DNA of 5,409 bases, from assembly GCA_945860375.1 (NCBI GenBank), contig CAMAQR010000127.1, forward strand, positions 1 to 5,409, given 5' to 3'. Positions 1 to 5,264 of this stretch are shown in pieces. The DNA comes from Pseudorhodobacter antarcticus. Its GTDB lineage: Bacteria > Pseudomonadota > Alphaproteobacteria > Rhodobacterales > Rhodobacteraceae. The stretch's first letter is position 1, and each line of letters begins with the position of its first letter. Both the position numbers and the translations under genes were made by a program. A model generated the notes under the pieces. The model saw only the letters and a list, made by a program, of their open reading frames with translations. It did no database searches and was not told the DNA's origin.

Positions 1-1
1 C

Positions 2-127
2 GCCTGCGGCCACAACATCCGAAAGATCCTAGCCCACCTCCGGGCTTGGCTTGCCTGGATTATCGCCGTGCTATGGACCCCGAAAATCCCGCCAAACCGC
101 CGCTACCTGACCGCAGATGCAGCGTGA
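2..127 (+). CDS. C-terminal fragment of a probable IS transposase (partial, runs off the left edge)
   Basis: An open frame enters from the left edge without a start and ends at TGA 125-127, giving 41 residues that begin ACGHNIRKILAHLRAW and end YLTADAA. The helical, Leu/Ala/Trp-rich stretch with 'HNIRKIL' resembles the C-terminal tail of DDE transposases of the IS5/IS1182 kind. This is recognition by eye, because the catalytic residues lie outside the window. It sits upstream of the phaC leader and reads in the same direction. The true IS terminus probably lies a few tens of bases beyond the stop, but it cannot be fixed without the other end. It could instead be the tail of an unrelated protein. 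Confidence 0.5.
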   Translation, partial: ACGHNIRKILAHLRAWLAWIIAVLWTPKIPPNRRYLTADAA

Positions 128-260
128 AAGCGTTGTTCAGGGCGAACTACCCAACGGATCGCCCGTTGCAGCACGCAGGCGGCCAGCCCGCAGATGAAGG
201 CCGTGCCCTCGGTCTGACGCATGGGTTGCAGAGGAAGTTCCGCCGACCCGACAGGTCAGA

Positions 261-274
261 ATGACATGAATCAA
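261..274 (+). promoter_or_regulatory. FNR/Dnr-type binding site upstream of phaC (one mismatch)
   Basis: ATGAC-ATGA-ATCAA matches the CRP/FNR-superfamily consensus TTGAY-N4-RTCAA at nine of ten positions; the first T is A. Its centre is at 267.5, so class II activation (centre at -41.5) predicts a start near 309. A weak -10-like GATCAT (4 of 6 matches to TATAAT) lies at 297-302, exactly where that model puts it. The inferred role is low-oxygen or nitric-oxide induction of phaC. The box is imperfect and the -10 is weak, so this is the least certain of the three boxes in the window. Confidence 0.45.
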
Positions 275-450
275 CGACAGGACTGAATCGATCCGTGATC
301 ATCAACGCCGAAGTCAGCGGCAGGTCGCACGTTGGTTTGCGCATCGTTTTTCGGGCCGGTCTAGATCGGAACGCACACTCGGCACCGGTTGAAAAAATCA
401 CTTGCGGCAGGGCCGAGTGAGCTGATCGGCATAAGGTACTTCCTGTTCAT

Positions 451-461
451 AAGGAAAGAGG
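451..461 (+). promoter_or_regulatory. Ribosome binding site that fixes the phaC start
   Basis: AAGGAAAGAGG ends five bases before ATG 467. The frame stays open further upstream to a TTG at 389, but the intervening residues do not look like synthase and have no Shine-Dalgarno sequence, so 467 is preferred. The nine bases AGGAAAGAG recur with the same 6-nt spacing in front of the phasin gene (4881-4889). Confidence 0.8.
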
Positions 462-466
462 TCAAA

Positions 467-2260
467 ATGGCTCGAACCCGGAAGAAACCTCATCTCAACG
501 CCCCACCGATGAATGCCGGGCTTCCGGCAGTGATTGAGCCGCCACGACCAACCGAGCACCCGCATCAAAACTTTGACCGCGCGGCCCGGGCTGCCGTGGC
601 GCGCCTTTCGGGTGGCGTGTCCACCCATGCCTTCATCGAGGCCTGGAGCGACTGGGCCCAGCACCTCGCCCGCGCACCGGGCCGTCAGATGGAACTGGCC
701 GAACACGCACAGCGCAATCTGTTGAAACTGGCGGCCCTGGCCGCCAGCCCCGGCAGCACTGCGCCCTTCGCTCCGAAACACTTTGACCACCGCTTTGACC
801 ATGAAGGCTGGCAAAAGCCGCCCTTCCAGATGTGGCAGCAGGGGTTTCTGGCGATGCAGGACTGGTGGGACAGGGCCACCGAACCGATGCGCGGCCTGCG
901 CCCCGAGGACGCCGATCGCACCCGCTTTCTGGCCCGCCAGACGCTTGACGTGCTGTCGCCCTCGAATGCGCCGATGCTCAACCCGGAGATCATCGACGAA
1001 ACGGCCAAAGCCGGCGGGCGCAACCTGACCGAAGGTGCTGCGCATTTCGCCCGTGACGCAATCAAGACATTGACCGGCCAGCGCGACCCGGCACCCGAAG
1101 GCTACCGGATCGGCAAGAATCTGGCCTGCACCCCCGGTCAGGTCGTCTATCGCAACGACCTGATAGAACTGATCCAGTATGCGCCGCAGACGCCGCAGGT
1201 TCACGCCCGCCCGATCCTGATCGTTCCGGCCTGGATCATGAAATACTACATCCTCGATCTGTCGCCCGAGAACTCGATGGTGCGCTATCTGGTCGGAAAA
1301 GGGTTCACCGTCTTCATGATCTCGTGGATCAACCCGACAGGCGAGCACCGCGATCTGTTGCTGGAGGATTACCGCAAGCGCGGCGTGATGGCGGCACTTG
1401 ATGCTGTGACGACCATCGTACCGGACACGCCGGTTCAGGCCGTCGGCTACTGCCTTGGCGGCACCATTCTGGCGATTACAGCGGCGGCGATGGCGCGGGA
1501 TGGCGATAACCGACTTGCCTCGGTCACGCTGATGGCGGCACAGGTGGACTTTATCGAAGCGGGCGAGCTTTTGCTGTTCCTGGATGAAAGCCAGGTGGCG
1601 TTTCTGGAAGACCTGATGTGGGAACAGGGCTATCTCGACCGCCCGCAGATGGCCCGCGCTTTTGCTGCCATCAGGGCCGAAGACCTGATCTGGACCCGCG
1701 CCGTGCAGCGCTATTTTCTGGGTCGCGAAGATGTGCCAACGGATATCGGCGTCTGGCTGTCGGACACCACTAGGATGCCTGCACGCATGCATTCGCAATA
1801 TCTTCGCGGGCTCTTTCTGGAAAACCGGCTGACGGCGGGGCGCTTTGCGGTTGAGGGCCGAGTGATTGCGCTGAAGGACCTGTCAGCGCCGCTGTTCGTG
1901 ATCGGCACCGAAATTGACCACATCGCGCCTTGGCGGTCGGTCTACAAGACCAAGCTGTTTACCGACAGCGACCTGACCTTTGTGCTGACCAAGGGCGGCC
2001 ACAACAGCGGCATTCTCAGCGAACCGGGCCACAAGGGGCGGCACTACCGCATCTCGCGCCGCCCGGCAGGAGCGCATTATGTCGGCCCCGACGCTTGGCT
2101 GGCAGAGACTGCGTCAAAACCCGGATCATGGTGGCCGGACTGGACGGATTGGCTGGCTGCGCAGGGCGGAGGTCTAGTGACTGCGCCTGCAATGGGTGCG
2201 CCGGAAAGAAACCTTGTCCCGCTTTGCCCCGCGCCCGGCAGCTATGTGATGCAGCCCTGA
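467..2260 (+). CDS. phaC: Class I poly(3-hydroxyalkanoate) synthase PhaC
   Basis: This 597-residue cytoplasmic, granule-associated enzyme polymerises (R)-3-hydroxyacyl-CoA, typically 3-hydroxybutyryl-CoA, into PHA with release of CoA. Residues about 35-78 resemble the short PHBC_N domain (GGVSTHAFIEAWSDWAQHLA). Residues about 105-275 are the PhaC N-terminal domain, followed by an alpha/beta-hydrolase fold. The lipase-like box is GYCLGG with the nucleophile Cys329. The general-base and relay residues are His512 (KGGHNSG) and Asp484 (GTEIDHIAPW). Spacing and length match the Cupriavidus necator enzyme (589 residues; Cys319, Asp480, His508). The C-terminus with GSWWPDW is complete. No phaA, phaB or phaR is in the window, so monomer supply is encoded elsewhere. 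The phasin gene downstream shares its ribosome binding site. Because PHA-producing alphaproteobacteria often carry a housekeeping synthase, this may be a second, stress-linked copy; that is inference. Confidence 0.97.
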   Translation: MARTRKKPHLNAPPMNAGLPAVIEPPRPTEHPHQNFDRAARAAVARLSGGVSTHAFIEAWSDWAQHLARAPGRQMELAEHAQRNLLKLAALAASPGSTAPFAPKHFDHRFDHEGWQKPPFQMWQQGFLAMQDWWDRATEPMRGLRPEDADRTRFLARQTLDVLSPSNAPMLNPEIIDETAKAGGRNLTEGAAHFARDAIKTLTGQRDPAPEGYRIGKNLACTPGQVVYRNDLIELIQYAPQTPQVHARPILIVPAWIMKYYILDLSPENSMVRYLVGKGFTVFMISWINPTGEHRDLLLEDYRKRGVMAALDAVTTIVPDTPVQAVGYCLGGTILAITAAAMARDGDNRLASVTLMAAQVDFIEAGELLLFLDESQVAFLEDLMWEQGYLDRPQMARAFAAIRAEDLIWTRAVQRYFLGREDVPTDIGVWLSDTTRMPARMHSQYLRGLFLENRLTAGRFAVEGRVIALKDLSAPLFVIGTEIDHIAPWRSVYKTKLFTDSDLTFVLTKGGHNSGILSEPGHKGRHYRISRRPAGAHYVGPDAWLAETASKPGSWWPDWTDWLAAQGGGLVTAPAMGAPERNLVPLCPAPGSYVMQP

Positions 2261-2275
2261 ATCTGGAACCAACGA

Positions 2276-2553
2276 CAGGATCGCGATCTGGCGCTGCGGG
2301 TGCTGGGTGAAGGGCGCGATCCTGCCACGACGACTGCGGAACAGGTGATGACCCCTGGCATCGTCTGGTGCCTGACCACCCACACTGTCGAGGATGCGAT
2401 ACACATGATGGAGCAGAGGAAGATCCGCCGCCTGCCGGTGATCGACGAGAAGAAGCGGCTGGTCGGCATGCTGAGCCTTGGCGACATCGCCGATGCAATG
2501 CCCCGGCAGCTTCTGGGTGAAGTCGTAAACGCGTCGCCGATCACCACGCCTGA
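2276..2553 (+). pseudogene. CBS-domain protein remnant: 5'-truncated and frameshifted
   Basis: The reading frame immediately after the phaC stop begins with residues DRDLALRVLGEGRDP, which is the end of a first CBS domain in the common two-CBS family of about 145 residues. The rest of that domain, roughly 50 residues, and the start codon are missing. A complete second CBS domain follows, from about 2339 (AEQVMTPGIVWCLTTHTVED) through IRRLPVIDEKKRLVGMLSLG. Near 2531 one base has been lost (GCGTC where GCGGTC would keep frame). After it the other frame reads VADHHA and stops at TGA 2551-2553, the expected type of C-terminus. A GTG at 2300 could start a single-CBS protein that would run on out of frame into the next gene, but it has no clear ribosome binding site. 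Intact relatives bind adenine nucleotides as regulatory modules. I judge it non-functional. Confidence 0.8.
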
Positions 2554-2568
2554 AACCCGGAGCCAGTC

Positions 2569-3247
2569 ATGCAGCGCGAACCCGTCATCACTTGGCGCAA
2601 CGTCCAGCGGTCTGAGGCCGTCGAGACAATCATCCACAAACGGATCGAGGCGATCGAAAGGCTTTGTCCAGATGCGTTGGGTCTCCGTGTCACGCTGGAT
2701 GCACCGCAGAAACCCCGGCACGCTGCGCGCGGCTTTGACGTGCGGCTGCACCTTGAGGTGCCGGGCCGGATCTGGACGTTGCCCGCACCGTGCGCCACGG
2801 CCACGCAGCGGACGATATCGTCCGGGCGGTGAACGCAATCTTCACCGCGCTGGAAAAGCGGGTCCGAGAAAGCCGCAGGGTGAGAGCCGGGCAAGAAGTG
2901 AAACACCACCCCACCATTCTGCACGGCGTAATCGTCGAGCTTGAACCAGAACTGGGCTACGGCTTCTTGCGCGCCGACAACGGACAAGAGGTCTTTTTCC
3001 AGAGGGATGGGCTTGTGACAGGCACTTGGGAGGATCTTGCGCTGGGCGCCCGGCTGCGGTTTCGTGAACAGATGGGGAAAAGAGCCCCTTCGCCTTGGAC
3101 GTGGCACCCGCCCCGCAACGGGCGGGCGCCAGAACGGTCAGCCAATCGAAAGCCGATCGCGCACTTCGCGAATACCGGGTGCCGCCCAGACCGCCTGTTC
3201 AGCAACTCTGCGTTCTGTCAGGCTGTGGACCTTGCCCTCCAGCGTGA
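2569..3247 (+). pseudogene. HPF/RaiA-like ribosome hibernation factor with cold-shock-like C-terminus, broken by two frameshifts
   Basis: ATG 2569 has a GGAG at 2559-2562. The first part reads MQREPVITWRNVQRSEAVET, the S30AE/HPF fold that binds the 30S decoding region in resting ribosomes. After VPG (about 2765) the frame is lost and the homologous sequence continues in the next frame as PDLDVARTVRHG...DDIVRAVNAIF, which needs one more C in the GGGCC run. The C-terminal cold-shock-like part, HHPTILHGVIVELEPELGYG followed by FLRADNGQEVFFQRD, lies in that second frame. A second missing base, in the G run at 3074-3077, would restore GEKSPFALDV. In the restored frame no stop appears until 3245-3247, inside the convergent BON gene, so the original end is probably lost as well. 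Unbroken homologues are about 190 residues. The start portion alone would give an 87-residue truncated HPF domain ending at 2832. Sequencing error is the alternative to decay. Confidence 0.75.
3107..3126. terminator. GC-rich hairpin between convergent genes, possible bidirectional terminator
   Basis: CCCGCCC (3107-3113) and GGGCGGG (3120-3126) form a perfect 7-bp stem with the six-base loop CGCAAC. It lies just beyond the BON stop (3138, minus strand) and at the end of recognisable HPF homology on the plus strand, which is where a shared terminator would sit. Neither side has a T-tract, so it is not a canonical intrinsic terminator. Confidence 0.4.
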
Positions 3248-3785
3248 CGGCACCATCAGACACTTCGACTCGGATATTCTGTATATCTAGTTCGGCCTGC
3301 CGCTTGAGGGCCTTCACTATCCGATCGCGGATATTGGCAGGACTTGCCTTGGGCGCGATCAGGATCGCATTCGTCACACCCTTCACCCCGACCATGTCGC
3401 GCACCGCGCGCGCTGCTGACTCGCGCTGGTAATACCATTCGACCGTGCCCGAAAGCGTGACCCATCCGGACTGAACCTTGACCTTGACAACATCGGCGGG
3501 CAGGCTCGTGCTCCACCGTAGCACGTCAAGGATCCGCCGTGCGATTTCGTCATCGGCAGTCGGATGCGTGCCGACCGGTCGCACCTCGATTTCCTGCGCG
3601 ATACCCTTCACACCATGAACGGCCATTGCCAATTCCTCGGCCTTCAGTTTCTCGGCGTATGTGGGCACATGACCTGTCAGGGTCACGATGCCGTTGTCTA
3701 CGGCCACGCCGATGCTTGCGGCGTCGATGCTGGGTTCAAACTCAAGCGCGTCCAGAACGCTTTGTCTGATATCAATGTCAATCAT
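3138..3785 (-). CDS. Triple BON-domain protein (cytoplasmic)
   Basis: This is a 215-residue protein made of three consecutive BON domains, at about 5-69, 76-144 and 148-215. Each follows the family pattern of an amphipathic helix, a strand with V.V..G.VTLxGxV (for example GIVTLTGHV, GWVTLSGTV, GAVTLEGKV) and a second helix ending in a 'gV' turn. BON domains are thought to bind phospholipids or other cell-envelope or stress ligands. OsmY is the known periplasmic example, but this protein has no signal peptide and should be cytoplasmic. The start at 3785 (MIDIDIRQSVLDA) is chosen for its AAGGAGA seven bases upstream; 24 further in-frame residues upstream have no motif. It is divergent from the ACP gene, with 74 bases between the two start codons, and convergent with the broken HPF gene. 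An FNR/Dnr box at 3857-3870 is correctly placed to control it. Its specific role is unknown. Confidence 0.9.
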   Translation of the reverse strand: MIDIDIRQSVLDALEFEPSIDAASIGVAVDNGIVTLTGHVPTYAEKLKAEELAMAVHGVKGIAQEIEVRPVGTHPTADDEIARRILDVLRWSTSLPADVVKVKVQSGWVTLSGTVEWYYQRESAARAVRDMVGVKGVTNAILIAPKASPANIRDRIVKALKRQAELDIQNIRVEVSDGAVTLEGKVHSLTERRVAEQAVWAAPGIREVRDRLSIG

Positions 3786-3856
3786 CGCATGTTCTCCTTG
3801 TTGAAACAGGCCAAACGACCCATGAAACAGCGTTGCAGGGAGGGCCTTGATTCTCA

Positions 3857-3870
3857 TTGATGATTGTCAA
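3857..3870. promoter_or_regulatory. FNR/Dnr-type box between the BON and ACP genes, overlapping the ACP start
   Basis: TTGAT-GATT-GTCAA is a full match to TTGAY-N4-RTCAA, centred at 3863.5. For the minus-strand BON gene, class II spacing puts the transcription start near 3822 and leaves a leader of about 37 nt, which is plausible, although no good -10 is visible at 3834-3829. The box covers the ACP start codons (TTG 3857, ATG 3860), so it cannot activate that gene from the usual position. Confidence 0.55.
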
Positions 3871-4069
3871 TGTCGCGCCGGACCTTGAGGCCAATGATAT
3901 TGGCGACGAAGAACACCTGCTGGATGACATTGGAATCGATTCCATGGACTTTGTGAATCTGCTGTCGGCGCTTCAGGCCCGACTGGGCATCGTTCTTCCC
4001 GAGATCGACTATCCACGGATGATCAGCGTTGCAGCGATACAGAAATATCTTGCCGAACATGGCAAATGA
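3860..4069 (+). CDS. Acyl carrier protein-like protein, N-terminus apparently shortened
   Basis: This 69-residue protein has the 4'-phosphopantetheine attachment motif IGIDSMDF, with Ser28 the predicted modified serine, followed by the helix II and III pattern FVNLLSALQARLGI and a C-terminal helix IQKYLAEH. Acidic residues (DEEHLLDD) precede the site, as in the family. It would carry acyl groups as a thioester after activation by a phosphopantetheinyl transferase. Escherichia coli AcpP has its serine at 36, and relatives in similar clusters usually have about 75-85 residues, so most of helix I appears to be missing. The in-frame stop at 3848-3850 prevents a longer start. TTG 3857 is an alternative start, and the only purine-rich stretch (AGGGAGGG, about 3837-3844) is rather far from either. 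No ketosynthase or ligase partner is visible. Whether the shortened protein folds is uncertain. Confidence 0.75.
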   Translation: MIVNVAPDLEANDIGDEEHLLDDIGIDSMDFVNLLSALQARLGIVLPEIDYPRMISVAAIQKYLAEHGK

Positions 4070-4138
4070 CGCTGACTTGCCGATCTGCGGTCACCCCCGG
4101 CTGCTTGGACAGTGCCGCCAACGCAAGGCCGCAGGTTC

Positions 4139-4152
4139 TTGACATTGATCAA
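4139..4152 (+). promoter_or_regulatory. FNR/Dnr-type binding site upstream of the host-attachment gene
   Basis: TTGAC-ATTG-ATCAA is a perfect match to TTGAY-N4-RTCAA, centred at 4145.5. It lies in the gap after the ACP gene, 63 bases before ATG 4216. Class II spacing predicts a transcription start at about 4187. FNR responds to oxygen through an Fe-S cluster and Dnr-type relatives respond to nitric oxide; the sequence alone cannot tell which one binds. Confidence 0.75.
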
Positions 4153-4175
4153 TGCGCAGGAAGCAGACCATCTGC

Positions 4176-4181
4176 TACGAT
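4176..4181 (+). promoter_or_regulatory. -10 element of the FNR-dependent promoter
   Basis: TACGAT matches TATAAT at four of six positions and sits exactly where a promoter with the box centred at -41.5 should have its -10 (start near 4187). No good -35 hexamer is present, which is normal when an FNR-type activator replaces it. The transcript would have a leader of about 29 nt before ATG 4216. Confidence 0.55.
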
Positions 4182-4215
4182 AAACGATGGGTTCAATTCG
4201 GGGTGCTGTGGCATC

Positions 4216-4686
4216 ATGGCAAGAATCACCTCCAAAACGTGGGCATTGGTAATGAACGGCGCGCGCTGCCGTGTCCTGCGCGGGGTCTCGGAGAGGAATG
4301 ACGACACGCCTTCGGAACTGGTCTTGCGGTCCGAATCCCGCAATCTGCGCGACATCATGTCGGACAAGCCAGGGCGGTCGTTTGCCTCTTCCGGGGGCGA
4401 TCGGCGGTCGGCAATGGAATATGGCAGCGATCCTGTTGCCGAAGACCAGCGGGAATTCATTCGCCAGATCATCGCCCTTCTTGAAAGCCATCGGCGCGCG
4501 GGCGACTTCGACAGGCTGGCGATTTTCGCCGAACACGACATCCTGGGGCATCTGCGCCAGATGATGCCCCAATCACTGGCTGATCTGGTGATCCGCGAGG
4601 TGCCGAAGAACCTTCTGCACCTTTCGACGCAAGAGTTGGCAGAGGCGGTTTCGCGCGGGTTGCCAGATGGCACCGGCATGTCCTGA
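4216..4686 (+). CDS. Host attachment protein (baeRF-like, AtsA-type family)
   Basis: This 156-residue soluble protein follows the 'protein required for attachment to host cells' family. It has an N-terminal strand TWALVMNGARCRVLRGV, a central SDKPGRSFASSGGDRR followed by a Tyr-Gly-x-Asp-Pro segment, a helix FIRQIIALLESHRRAGDFD, then LAIFAEHDILGHLRQMMP and a closing helix around VPKNLLHLSTQEL. The family has an eRF1/Pelota-like fold and is related to bacterial archaeo-eukaryotic release factors, so a ribosome-linked role is possible. The name comes from an Agrobacterium attachment phenotype and says little about mechanism. The start at ATG 4216 is chosen because homology begins there; the frame is open further upstream (ATG 4066), but that part overlaps the FNR box and lacks motifs. 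The ribosome binding site is weak (GGGGTG about ten bases upstream). An FNR/Dnr-dependent promoter stands in front. It probably forms its own transcription unit. Confidence 0.88.
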   Translation: MARITSKTWALVMNGARCRVLRGVSERNDDTPSELVLRSESRNLRDIMSDKPGRSFASSGGDRRSAMEYGSDPVAEDQREFIRQIIALLESHRRAGDFDRLAIFAEHDILGHLRQMMPQSLADLVIREVPKNLLHLSTQELAEAVSRGLPDGTGMS

Positions 4687-4695
4687 TCGACGGGC

Positions 4696-4708
4696 GGGCG
4701 TGGCGCCC
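4696..4708 (+). terminator. Short GC hairpin after the host-attachment gene, weak terminator candidate
   Basis: GGGCG-TGG-CGCCC forms a 5-bp stem with a three-base loop starting ten bases after the TGA at 4684-4686. No T-tract follows, so termination here is only a possibility. The remaining bases up to the phasin start hold no gene, and I see no FNR-type box in them. Confidence 0.25.
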
Positions 4709-4880
4709 ATGGTCGGGCAATGCCTGTCCCGGATGCACAGCGGTCAGGCAATCAGCCCGGTCCTTGATCCAGCCGGGATGAGCCGATGAACAAAGTCGGG
4801 CGGATGCCGCCAGTTGCCGTGAATTGTCGCTGTACCATCGCTTAAAAAGATCGGGCACTTGCCCCCAATCGCAACACCAC

Positions 4881-4889
4881 AGGAAAGAG
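4881..4889 (+). promoter_or_regulatory. Ribosome binding site that fixes the phasin start
   Basis: AGGAAAGAG sits six bases before ATG 4896. The frame opens further upstream at 4824, but those 24 residues have no motif and would run through this purine tract, so 4896 is preferred. Sequence and spacing are identical to the site in front of phaC. Confidence 0.75.
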
Positions 4890-4895
4890 ATTGCA

Positions 4896-5249
4896 ATGCC
4901 CGCAAACAAGCCAAAGACCCAAGACCCGACACCAGCCCAGCCGTCAGGATTGGCCGCAATCGGAGATCCCATAGCCGCCGGGACCCTGGCCGTTCAGATG
5001 TGGGCAGATATGGGAACCGAAGCGGTCCGGTTTGTCTGGGACCGGCTGCAACAGGACATCAAGACCCAGCAGGCGATGCTGGCCTGCACCAGTCTGGAGG
5101 ATATGCGGAAGGTTCAAGCCGAGTTCTTTACTGCGGCGCAGGAACACTACGCGGACGAAGCGGGCAAGATGCTGGATCTGATGCGCAAGGCGGCGTCTGG
5201 ACTGACGGCCTCGCCAACAGCGCGGCGCTATGATGATGTGCCCCTGTAG
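4896..5249 (+). CDS. Phasin family protein (PHA granule-associated)
   Basis: This 117-residue protein resembles the Phasin_2 type: a short disordered, Pro/Lys/Thr-rich N-terminus (residues 1-20) followed by an amphipathic all-helical core at about 24-102. The core includes LAVQMWADMGTEAVRFVWDR, LQQDIKTQQAMLACTSLEDM and KVQAEFFTAAQEHYADEAG. The signature 'S-leu-(E/D)-x-x-x-(v/l)-QAEF(f/w)' with a following helix is typical of phasins. Phasins coat PHA granules, limit their coalescence and can influence synthase activity. It lies downstream of phaC in the same orientation with an identical ribosome binding site, which supports a shared role. It is separated from the host-attachment gene by 209 bases, so it probably has its own promoter; I see no convincing one. 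No gene symbol is given because phasin names differ between species. Confidence 0.85.
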   Translation: MPANKPKTQDPTPAQPSGLAAIGDPIAAGTLAVQMWADMGTEAVRFVWDRLQQDIKTQQAMLACTSLEDMRKVQAEFFTAAQEHYADEAGKMLDLMRKAASGLTASPTARRYDDVPL

Positions 5250-5264
5250 CAAGCGGCGGGGCGG

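Larger units (their letters stand above)
128..466 (+). other. Intergenic leader between the IS tail and phaC
   Basis: This stretch of about 340 bases has no convincing gene. It should contain the IS right end (perhaps within about 128-150), a perfect 6-bp inverted repeat CAACGG/CCGTTG at 152-157 and 163-168, an FNR/Dnr-like box at 261-274 and the phaC ribosome binding site at 451-461. Open frames on both strands here lack ribosome binding sites and recognisable protein motifs. The stretch between the predicted transcription start (about 309) and the phaC ATG would be an untranslated leader of about 158 nt, in which I see no clear riboswitch or attenuator. Confidence 0.5.

Noticed and set aside
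103..222. 39-residue minus-strand frame beginning MRQTEGTAFICGLAACVLQ, with a hydrophobic stretch
   Set aside because: It has no ribosome binding site, runs across the presumed IS end and matches no family I know; it could be a fragment of a gene cut by the IS, but this cannot be shown.
46..264. 72-residue plus-strand frame across the IS tail and leader
   Set aside because: It overlaps the better transposase tail in another frame, is rich in Arg/Pro and has no motif.
389..402. TTGA/TCAC half sites resembling another FNR box
   Set aside because: The spacing between the half sites is five rather than six bases and the second half is imperfect.
389..466. Longer phaC start at TTG 389
   Set aside because: The 26 extra residues are not synthase-like and lack a Shine-Dalgarno sequence, whereas ATG 467 has a strong one.
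398..1798. 466-residue open frame antisense to phaC
   Set aside because: It is the mirror of a high-GC coding gene, with low-complexity Arg/His/Gly/Gln composition, no ribosome binding site and no motif.
2760..2800. Programmed ribosomal frameshift in the HPF gene
   Set aside because: No slippery heptamer or downstream structure is evident, and neighbouring one-base losses in the same stretch point to decay or sequencing error.
3564..3860. 98-residue plus-strand frame opposite the BON gene
   Set aside because: It is antisense to a clear triple-BON protein and has no ribosome binding site or motif.
4066..4215. Extended start of the host-attachment protein at ATG 4066
   Set aside because: The added 50 residues are Cys/Pro-rich without homology and contain the FNR box and -10 element, so they are promoter sequence.
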